Shown here: in pieces, positions 13,999-18,482 of the stretch
How positions within the stretch are numbered: position 1 is the first letter of the stretch
Layout of the letters: every line of letters begins with the position of its first letter
Origin: an uncultured Dialister sp.
Lineage (GTDB): Bacteria > Bacillota > Negativicutes > Veillonellales > Dialisteraceae
Direction of reading: 5' to 3'
Assembly: GCA_900314595.1 (NCBI GenBank)
Contig: OMVW01000032.1
Coordinates: 1 to 18,482, forward strand
Length of the DNA: 18,482 nucleotides
The notes under the pieces: generated by a model
The model's database searches: none
What the model was told of the DNA's origin: nothing
The model's input: only the letters and a program-made list of their open reading frames with translations
Made by a program: the position numbers and the translations under genes

Positions 13999-14022
13999 GC
14001 GGCGCAAAATCATGAGCGCCGC
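13999..14022. promoter_or_regulatory. GC-rich hairpin upstream of the SPFH operon
   Basis: GCGGCGC (13999-14005) pairs perfectly with GCGCCGC (14016-14022) around a 10-nt loop. There is no T-run on either side, so it is not a simple terminator. It directly abuts the 9-bp array and could be a leader structure. Confidence 0.4.
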
Positions 14023-14319
14023 AATGATATATTTTCAAAGTCCTTTTCTCCGATAAATCATATGCCGGAACTTCCGATGCACAGCCCTTCATTGATAAAA
14101 GCCCTTCATCTTGTTTCCACTCTTTTATTCATATTTTATCATAATAAAGACGGGGACGCAGGGGAATGTTTTCCACCCTGAAATCATAACTTTAAAATTT
14201 TATCTATGACTCGCATAACTTACAATCTATATAATTGACAAATGGATAATTTAAAAAATCATGGCCTGCAATGTATGAATTCCTATATAAGTAATGAATC
14301 AATTTGCATAAAAGAAATA

Positions 14320-14349
14320 TTGGATAAGCAGGTATAAAAGATATATATT
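14320..14349 (+). promoter_or_regulatory. Candidate promoter of the 32-codon ORF
   Basis: TTGGAT (14320-14325), an 18-bp spacer and TATATT (14344-14349) stand about 60 bp before the ATG in AT-rich DNA. A small hairpin CCGC/GCGG follows in the leader (about 14372-14385). A consensus TTGACA at 14235-14240 has no good -10 partner. Confidence 0.3.
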
Positions 14350-14408
14350 ATACTCACAAATTAATGAAGATCCGCAAAGACGCGGGATTTATACAAGTGG
14401 AGGCACTC

Positions 14409-14507
14409 ATGAAAGAAAATCAGGTTGAAAAAGAAGTTATTGTCGAAGAAGAAAAGGAAACCATCTGCTGGGCTTTACTGGAACTCCAGTCTTCCCGCAA
14501 CAACTGA
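14409..14507 (+). CDS. Short acidic peptide, 32 aa, unknown function
   Basis: A short ORF begins ATG at 14409 with GGAGG five bases upstream and stops with TGA at 14505-14507, nine bases before a strong terminator. The product starts MKENQVEKEVIVEEEKE and ends ETICWALLELQSSRNN: a highly charged, acidic N-terminal half, then a hydrophobic stretch with a single Cys-Trp pair. That layout (charged leader, distinct C-terminal core) is compatible with a modified or processed peptide precursor, a signalling peptide or a small regulatory protein, but no family was recognised. It is the only plausible plus-strand gene here, and no peptide-modifying enzyme or transporter lies in the window. The combination of ribosome binding site, ORF and terminator makes expression likely; function is open. 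Confidence 0.6.
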   Translation: MKENQVEKEVIVEEEKETICWALLELQSSRNN

Positions 14508-14515
14508 TTCGCCTG

Positions 14516-14540
14516 AAAGCCGCCGCAGGGCGGCTTTTTT
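14516..14540 (+). terminator. Strong terminator after the 32-codon ORF
   Basis: AAAGCCGCC (14516-14524) pairs with GGCGGCTTT (14529-14537) around a GCAG loop and is followed by a run of six T (14535-14540). Confidence 0.85.
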
Positions 14541-14557
14541 GTCTCTTCCACGGAAGA

Positions 14558-14593
14558 CCTGTCACTCAAAAGAGGCGGCAGGCTTTTTTATTT
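14558..14593 (+). terminator. Second tandem terminator
   Basis: CCTGTC (14558-14563) pairs with GGCAGG (14577-14582, one G-U pair), with an inner CTC/GAG stem, followed by TTTTTTATTT. It backs up the terminator 20 bp upstream. Confidence 0.6.
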
Positions 14594-14594
14594 A

Positions 14595-14629
14595 AAGTGA
14601 TACGTGGTAAGTGGGAAGTGATAAGTGAA
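14595..14629 (+). repeat. Heptamer array (5 x 7 bp)
   Basis: AAGTGAT ACGTGGT AAGTGGG AAGTGAT AAGTGAA run without gaps. An inverted three-unit copy lies at 14831-14851 across the ribF stop codon, so the two arrays flank the candidate RNA gene and its terminators. Confidence 0.75.
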
Positions 14630-14637
14630 GGATATGG

Positions 14638-14666
14638 TTGGCTGCCGCAAACCAATCTTATATAAT
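14638..14666 (+). promoter_or_regulatory. Good sigma-A-type promoter with no gene behind it
   Basis: TTGGCT (14638-14643), exactly 17 bp, then a perfect TATAAT (14661-14666). The expected start is near 14673. No ORF with a ribosome binding site follows before the terminator at 14744-14790. Confidence 0.5.
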
Positions 14667-14672
14667 GCGTGC

Positions 14673-14790
14673 TGCCCGCACTTTGCGATTTTACATATAG
14701 TTAATCAAAGAACGACAGAATTTTTCCTTTTCTCACAATAAAACAGCCATTTCAAAATGAAGATTCATTGAGAAATGACTGCTTTTTTAT
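14673..14790 (+). ncRNA. Candidate small RNA, about 118 nt
   Basis: Framed by a consensus-like promoter and a plus-strand terminator. The 5' end can fold GTGC/GCAC; the middle is AT-rich and unstructured; the 3' end is a long hairpin with a T-run. No homology to a known RNA family was recognised. The stretch 14508-14835 otherwise holds only terminators and repeats. Confidence 0.3.
14744..14790 (+). terminator. Terminator with long stem
   Basis: CAGCCATTTC (14744-14753) pairs with GAAATGACTG (14772-14781, one mismatch), with an inner AATGA/TCATT stem, followed by TTTTTTATTT on the plus strand. Confidence 0.65.
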
Positions 14791-14794
14791 TTAT

Positions 14795-14827
14795 AAAAAA
14801 AGGCGCGCTCATTTTCTGATGCGCGCC
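14795..14827 (-). terminator. Terminator of the rbfA-nrnA-truB-ribF operon
   Basis: On the minus strand GGCGCGC and GCGCGCC (14821-14827 and 14802-14808) form a perfect 7-bp stem with a 12-nt loop, followed by seven T. It lies 8 bp after the ribF stop. Confidence 0.88.
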
Positions 14828-14830
14828 ACA

Positions 14831-14851
14831 TTCACTTACCACTTACCACTT
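14831..14851 (-). repeat. Heptamer array (3 x 7 bp) overlapping the ribF 3' end
   Basis: The minus strand reads AAGTGGT AAGTGGT AAGTGAA. The stop codon of ribF (14836-14838) and its preceding codons lie inside it. It is an inverted copy of the array at 14595-14629. Confidence 0.75.
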
Positions 14852-15771
14852 GTACCAAGCACCTTCTCCGCCTGCCTGATATCCACCGCGATCTGTGCCT
14901 TGAGCGCTTCGAAGGATTCAAATTTTTTCTCTCCCCGGAGGCGGCTCACCCACTCGAGGGTGAAAGGTTTCCCATAGATGGATTCTTCGAAATGGAAAAT
15001 GAAGGTCTCTATGGTTCGCTCTGTATTTCCAAAGGTAGGATTGGTACCGATATTCGTAATCGCATCGTACCGCTTCCCATTGACCCTGGCCCGGGTGGCA
15101 TAGACTCCGTCGGGCGGAAGCACCCGGTCTTCCCGGAAGGAAAGATTGGCCGTAGGAAATCCCAGCACCTCGTGACCCCGCCGGAAACCGTGGACCACAT
15201 CTCCCTGCATGGTATAGGGGCGGCCGAGAAGGCGGGCGGCCTCTTCCATATGTCCGGAAAGGATTTCTTCCCGGATTCTGGTGGAAGAAAAAGGCGCTCC
15301 CTTTCCTTCCGCCAGCTTTACGATATTCACCGTCACCCGGGAATCTTTGAAATAGGAAAGAAGGCTTTCGCTGTTTCCCAGCGCTCCCTTGCCAAAGGTG
15401 AAGTTCTCTCCCACCACCAGGCCCAGAAGGCCGTCAAGGGAAGCCAGTTTCTTCATGAAAGCTTCCGTGCTTTCTGAAAGGAATGCCTGATCCGGCCGGA
15501 TGAAGAGGGAAAGTTTCATCCCTGCCTTTTTAAGAGAAACCACTTTTTCTTCTTCCGACTGAAGGAGAGGCACTCGGATGCTGGGCGCCAGAATGGTCAT
15601 GGGATGAGGAAAGAAAGTGAGGACTCCGGGAAGGGCTCCTTTTTCCCGGGCAAGGGAGCGGACTTTTTCAAAAACCACCTGGTGACCCCTGTGACAGCCG
15701 TCAAAAAAGCCGATGGCCAGCACCAGCTTTTTATCCTGTGGAATTTCATTGAGATGATGATAAATTTCCAT
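14836..15771 (-). CDS. ribF: Bifunctional riboflavin kinase / FAD synthetase RibF
   Basis: Phosphorylates riboflavin to FMN and adenylates FMN to FAD in the cytosol. The N-terminal adenylyltransferase shows GFFDGCHRGHQ (21-31, the nucleotidyltransferase HxGH motif), FPHP (54-57), GENFTFGKGALG (121-132) and SSTRIREEI (162-170). The C-terminal flavokinase covers about 183-306 with GFPTANL (204-210, holding the PTAN Mg/ATP motif) and NIGTNPTFG (240-248). Length of 311 aa is normal. It starts 5 bp after the truB stop, in the common truB-ribF pair. The last residues (TSGKW) and the stop codon are encoded by an intergenic heptamer repeat, so the natural end may have been replaced; this lies outside the catalytic domains. 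No FMN riboswitch is visible. Confidence 0.96.
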   Translation of the reverse strand: MEIYHHLNEIPQDKKLVLAIGFFDGCHRGHQVVFEKVRSLAREKGALPGVLTFFPHPMTILAPSIRVPLLQSEEEKVVSLKKAGMKLSLFIRPDQAFLSESTEAFMKKLASLDGLLGLVVGENFTFGKGALGNSESLLSYFKDSRVTVNIVKLAEGKGAPFSSTRIREEILSGHMEEAARLLGRPYTMQGDVVHGFRRGHEVLGFPTANLSFREDRVLPPDGVYATRARVNGKRYDAITNIGTNPTFGNTERTIETFIFHFEESIYGKPFTLEWVSRLRGEKKFESFEALKAQIAVDIRQAEKVLGTSGKW

Positions 15772-15776
15772 GACTG

Positions 15777-16628
15777 TCAGTTGAACACTTTCTTTGGATG
15801 AATGATTTTCTTTGAAATAGATGCGATACCCAGGAAATTTCCTTCGCTGAAAATGGCAGCTTTTTCCAGGTCTTCTTCTTTTGTGCGAAGCCTTTTCCCC
15901 TGTAAGAAACCGGCTGCTTCTTTTGCAGAAATTTCAACCTGCGGCAGAGCCGAAAGGATGGGATGAAGATCCGTGAGAAGCGCCCCTTCCGGATTTTTCT
16001 CTATTTCTTCCAGTGTTTTTGCTTCTTTTAAGGAGAACGGTCCCATTTCCGTCCTCACCAGCTTATCCATAGTAAGAAGGTAGCCCGCTTCTTTCCCCAG
16101 GTCCCTTCCTAAAGCGCGGATGTAGGTGCCGGCAGAGCAGGTGACGGAAAGGCGGATATAAGGCGCTTTTATTTCCAGTATTTCCAGTTTATAAATAGTG
16201 ACGGGCCGGGGCGCAAGATGGACTTCCTTTCCTTCGCGTGCCAGTTTATAGGCCCGCTCCCCGTTGATTTTTTTCGCGGAATAGGCGGAAGGTACCTGCA
16301 GGATATCCCCGCGGAATTTCTCCGCCGCCTTTTCAAAGACTGACGTATCTTCCGGAATGGGTCCTCTTTCAAGGATCGTCCCTGTCATGTCTTCCGTATC
16401 CGTGGAAATACCCATGGTAAATTCCGCTTCATAGGACTTTTTATGAATAGGCGCATATTCGATAAGCCTTGCGGCACGGCCGAGAAAGACGGGAAGCACC
16501 CCTTCCGCCATGGGATCCAGGGTGCCTCCATGGCCTATTTTCTTCTGGTGGTAAATGCGGCGGAGCCGGGCAATCACATCGAAGGAAGTGAAACCCTTCG
16601 GCTTCCATACATTAATGACTCCGTCCAT
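15777..16628 (-). CDS. truB: tRNA pseudouridine(55) synthase TruB
   Basis: Makes pseudouridine-55 in the T-loop of tRNAs. The catalytic Asp is D38 in IGHGGTLDPMAEGVLPV; other family motifs are NVWKPKGFTSFDVI (6-19), KSYEAEFTMGISTDTEDMTG (64-83), QVPSAYSAKKINGERAY (116-132, one residue from the usual QxPPxYSAxK pattern) and CSAGTYIRALGRDLG (about 164-178). A C-terminal extension of about 60 residues holds the PUA-like part. Length of 283 aa is normal. Its ATG overlaps the nrnA stop by one base (TGATG), indicating translational coupling. Confidence 0.97.
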   Translation of the reverse strand: MDGVINVWKPKGFTSFDVIARLRRIYHQKKIGHGGTLDPMAEGVLPVFLGRAARLIEYAPIHKKSYEAEFTMGISTDTEDMTGTILERGPIPEDTSVFEKAAEKFRGDILQVPSAYSAKKINGERAYKLAREGKEVHLAPRPVTIYKLEILEIKAPYIRLSVTCSAGTYIRALGRDLGKEAGYLLTMDKLVRTEMGPFSLKEAKTLEEIEKNPEGALLTDLHPILSALPQVEISAKEAAGFLQGKRLRTKEEDLEKAAIFSEGNFLGIASISKKIIHPKKVFN

Positions 16629-17647
16629 CAGAGATGGTACTCCTCTCCTCCGGGAAGGAATTTCTCCGCTTCTTTCACAAGGATGGGCATCGCTTCTTCA
16701 ATAGGTTTTTCAATGGTGCAGCCCGAGGCTTTCCAATGACCGCCTCCCTTGAATCTCTGGGCAAGCCTTCCCACATTGCAATGTTCTGTGGAACGGAGGG
16801 AAATACGGGTGATCACCTTTCCTTCTTCATCTTTGCGATATTTCAGGAGCGCTGCAATCTGGCAGCCCGCAAGGCTTCTCGGAATGGATGCATAGGCATC
16901 GGAATTTTCCCCGTCCAGTTCCATGGACTTTTCATCCATAAAAGCAGTCACGATCTGACCGCCGGCAAAAGTCTTCACCGTGGACGACACGCGGCCCCAG
17001 CATTCCATGGCAGCCGGCGTCTTCTCATCGAGGCGGTTGGAAATATAATCCGGTTTGGCTCCCATGCCTACCAGTTTGGCAGCCATGGTCAAAGTATGCT
17101 CACTGGTGCAGGAGAAGCTGAAGAATCCGCTGTCCGTGCAGAGAGCCATGTAGAGGGCGTTGCAGGTATCCTCATCCAGGGTAAGTCCCATATCGAAGAA
17201 CATTTCAGAGAGAAGCTCCGCCGTTGCCGCATAGCGGTATTTCAGATAGAGGTAATCGGTGTAATGTTCATTGGATTCATGATGGTCGATACAGAGGGAA
17301 TCTACATCGGGGAATTTGAATTTCTTCATTCCGCCCCGTTCCAGATTTCCCAGATCCGTGAAAACAAGGGCATCATAGTCCCGTCCTTCCGGGATTTCCG
17401 TCATCACCTTCGCGCTTGTTTTGACAAGGGTATATACATGGGGCACCGGGTCCGGCAGCACCATATCCGCTTCTTTGCCCATGAGGAGAAGCGCATTGTG
17501 CAGGGCACAGATAGAACCCACATCATCTCCGTCCGGATGCTCATGGCCGATGAGGAGGAAACGGTTGTGGGATTTCAGGAATTCGATGGCTTCTTCCTTG
17601 GTAATTTCCTTAGAAATCGCTTTCATTGGATCATAAGAAAGACTCAT
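16628..17647 (-). CDS. nrnA: DHH/DHHA1 phosphoesterase, NrnA-like (nanoRNase / pAp phosphatase)
   Basis: Degrades short RNA oligonucleotides and 3'-phosphoadenosine 5'-phosphate in the cytosol, a Mn-dependent reaction. Metal-binding motifs are present: GHEHPDGDDVGS (34-45, with H35, D39, D41), FTDLG (D98), IDHHESN (120-126) and CTDSGFFSFS (D172). The DHHA1 substrate-binding motif is FKGGGHWKASGCTI (299-312). In this motif the common GGGHxxAAG reads GGGHWKASG. Length of 339 aa fits. Its ATG overlaps the rbfA stop by 4 bp (ATGA), and truB follows with a 1-bp overlap, as in many Bacillota. Confidence 0.94.
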   Translation of the reverse strand: MSLSYDPMKAISKEITKEEAIEFLKSHNRFLLIGHEHPDGDDVGSICALHNALLLMGKEADMVLPDPVPHVYTLVKTSAKVMTEIPEGRDYDALVFTDLGNLERGGMKKFKFPDVDSLCIDHHESNEHYTDYLYLKYRYAATAELLSEMFFDMGLTLDEDTCNALYMALCTDSGFFSFSCTSEHTLTMAAKLVGMGAKPDYISNRLDEKTPAAMECWGRVSSTVKTFAGGQIVTAFMDEKSMELDGENSDAYASIPRSLAGCQIAALLKYRKDEEGKVITRISLRSTEHCNVGRLAQRFKGGGHWKASGCTIEKPIEEAMPILVKEAEKFLPGGEEYHL

Positions 17648-17997
17648 TCCTCATCCTCCTTGTGAATTTTTTTCAAAAGACCATCGATATGCATACCATA
17701 GTCCAGAGACTTGTCTTCTTCAAAGAAAAGCTCCGGCGTGTAATAAATCTTCAGCCGCTGGCCCAGTTCCTTCCGGATAAAGCCCTTGGCCTTGTTCAGG
17801 CCTTCCAGGGAAGCCTTCTTCATCTTTTCATCCCCGAAAAGAGATACGAAAATCTTCGCTTCCCGAAGGTCCCCCGTCACTTCCACACCTGTCACGGTGA
17901 CAAAGCCGATGCGGGGATCCTTCAATTCGTTGAGGAGCATATTGCTCACTTCCTGCTTGATGAATTCCTGTACTTTCCTGACTCGTAATTCAGACAT
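17644..17997 (-). CDS. rbfA: 30S ribosome-binding factor RbfA
   Basis: Assembly factor that binds pre-30S subunits and helps 16S rRNA 5'-end maturation. The single KH-like domain shows the family pattern: VQEFIKQEVSNMLLNELKDP (9-28), RIGFVTVTGVEVTGDLREAK (29-48), then LNKAKGFIRKELGQRLKIYYTP with the usual PELFFEEDKSLDYGMHID. Length of 117 aa is normal. RBS GAGG stands six bases before the ATG. It heads the operon here: the gene usually upstream, infB, does not lie in the roughly 480 bp before it, which hold a promoter-like site and terminators. Confidence 0.95.
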   Translation of the reverse strand: MSELRVRKVQEFIKQEVSNMLLNELKDPRIGFVTVTGVEVTGDLREAKIFVSLFGDEKMKKASLEGLNKAKGFIRKELGQRLKIYYTPELFFEEDKSLDYGMHIDGLLKKIHKEDEE

Positions 17998-18116
17998 ATT
18001 GTACCTCGCTATCTTTAGAAAAGTTATCAGTTATGGAAATCCTATTTCAAAACCATCCATTCACCGATAACAGAAAATATCAATAAAACAGGCAAAGGGA
18101 TTTTTCTTCCCTTATT

Positions 18117-18125
18117 AGTATACCA
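18117..18125 (-). promoter_or_regulatory. Candidate extended -10 promoter for rbfA operon
   Basis: The minus strand reads TGGTATACT: a TGn extension followed by TATACT (5 of 6 bases). No good -35 is seen. The implied leader is about 110 nt and would include an AAGGGA/TCCCTT hairpin. Confidence 0.4.
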
Positions 18126-18187
18126 TATGGAAATACGGAAATAAGGAAACCCCCGTCCTTTCATTATTTCCGTTGTATAGAAAAAAT

Positions 18188-18229
18188 AATGGTTAATGGT
18201 ACATCTCAAAAGAGATACCATTAACCATT
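18188..18229 (-). terminator. Terminator-like hairpin made of heptamer repeat
   Basis: AATGGTTAATGGTA (18188-18201) pairs with TACCATTAACCATT (18216-18229), with a bulge and inner TCTC/GAGA stem around AAAA. On the minus strand it is followed by ATTTTTTCT, so it probably terminates a transcript entering from the right edge. Confidence 0.6.
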
Positions 18230-18270
18230 CATTTTATTTCCGGTCAATCTGAAGAGAGACTGAGCATTTG

Positions 18271-18333
18271 TTAATAGGTAACAGATAATGGTTAATGGCA
18301 CCTGTATTTCACAAAGAACTATTAACCATTATC
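18271..18333 (+). repeat. Heptamer array (4 x 7 bp) and matching 13-bp inverted repeat
   Basis: TTAATAG GTAACAG ATAATGG TTAATGG occupies 18271-18298. GATAATGGTTAAT (18284-18296) is repeated as a perfect inverted copy at 18321-18333 across a 24-nt loop. No T-run follows, so it is not an obvious terminator. Confidence 0.6.
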
Positions 18334-18360
18334 CTTAATCACAGCAAGTCCACATGCATG

Positions 18361-18399
18361 AAAAACTGCGAACTAATAACTATTAACTCAAACTTCGCA
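18361..18399 (-). terminator. Terminator of a minus-strand gene beyond the right edge
   Basis: On the minus strand TGCGAA pairs with TTCGCA (18394-18399 and 18367-18372) and is followed by GTTTTT. The loop is a three-unit heptamer array (ACTAATA ACTATTA ACTCAAA on the plus strand, 18372-18392). Confidence 0.5.
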
Positions 18400-18482
18400 C
18401 CCTTAAATAACCTGGCAGCTCCGATGAAATCTGCATTATTGCATTCCAAAGTATACTGGGATGTTTTATGCGGCATTGAGGA

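Larger units (their letters stand above)
13881..14408. other. Intergenic leader between the SPFH operon and the short plus-strand ORF
   Basis: No gene supported. Contents: the 9-bp array and the hairpin listed separately; a centred palindrome CGGAA-C-TTCCG (14066-14076); and a 17-bp-period direct repeat GCCCTTCAT at 14084-14092 and 14101-14109. The remainder is AT-rich. No convincing minus-strand promoter for the SPFH gene was found. The SPFH gene start lies at the left end, the short ORF start at the right end. Confidence 0.5.
18001..18482. other. Repeat-rich intergenic region upstream of rbfA
   Basis: No gene can be supported. Seen here: a promoter-like site, an IR CGGAAATAA/TTATTTCCG (18136-18172), two minus-strand terminators and heptamer arrays, listed separately. 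Near the right edge the minus strand has three possible reading frames. One, from 18482 down to a TGA at 18339-18341, is open for 47 codons (ending in MHVDLL) but runs through a heptamer repeat and could be the tail of a real gene or chance. Confidence 0.4.

Noticed and set aside
13913..14092. 59-codon minus-strand frame containing PDSPDTPDISDSPDP
   Set aside because: The Pro-Asp repeat is just the 9-bp DNA array read in frame. The Shine-Dalgarno is weak and the C-terminus runs into AT-rich leader DNA.
14235..14263. TTGACA consensus as promoter of the 32-codon ORF
   Set aside because: At 16-18 bp spacing there is no acceptable -10; the site is also about 170 bp from the start codon.
14595..14851. 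CRISPR array
   Set aside because: The repeats are 7 bp, gapless and without spacers; no cas genes are present.
15771..15781. FMN riboswitch controlling ribF
   Set aside because: ribF starts 5 bp after truB and no riboswitch-like leader exists in the operon.
16634..17665. 343-codon open frame on the plus strand opposite nrnA
   Set aside because: It is the mirror of a clear DHH phosphoesterase with all metal motifs. The translation shows no family pattern and no ribosome binding site.

Overview
The window looks like chromosomal DNA of a low-to-medium GC Bacillota. A Negativicutes/Veillonellaceae member such as a Dialister relative is my guess, from the gene order rbfA-nrnA-truB-ribF, AGGAGG-type ribosome binding sites and protein style; no rRNA or marker comparison was possible. 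Every convincing gene but one is on the minus strand, so transcription runs from high to low coordinates. The exception is a 32-codon ORF at 14409-14507.

Region A (about 100-9870) is the unusual part. It is one tight minus-strand operon: a small GrpE-like protein, an 836-aa divergent Hsp70, a 467-aa AAA+ ATPase, and two large paralogous proteins that start with a truncated J-like domain lacking HPD. One paralog ends in a cytosolic PH/GRAM-like module; the other has a transmembrane helix and an outside NTF2-like domain. A membrane-anchored GH3 (NagZ-like) enzyme closes the operon before a clear terminator at 112-139. I infer a dedicated Hsp70/AAA+ machine working at the membrane, separate from DnaK/DnaJ/GrpE. 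Its substrate is unknown.

Region B (about 9910-13880) holds a YdjI-like SPFH protein with three C-terminal zinc ribbons, a YdjG-like zinc-ribbon membrane protein, a YdjH-like TPM protein and a YoaB-type RidA protein. It resembles the B. subtilis pspA-ydjGHI membrane-stress locus, but no pspA is in the window.

Region C (13881-14835) is intergenic: a 9-bp tandem array and a GC-rich hairpin upstream of the SPFH gene, the plus-strand ORF of 32 codons with its own Shine-Dalgarno and tandem terminators, and a promoter/terminator pair that could make a roughly 120-nt RNA.

Region D (14836-18482) is the housekeeping operon rbfA-nrnA-truB-ribF (ribosome maturation, nanoRNA/pAp degradation, tRNA pseudouridine-55, FMN/FAD synthesis), preceded by a repeat-rich leader with minus-strand terminators belonging to something beyond the right edge.

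A theme of the non-coding DNA is short degenerate tandem arrays with a 7-bp period, found in at least five places. One supplies the last codons and stop of ribF.
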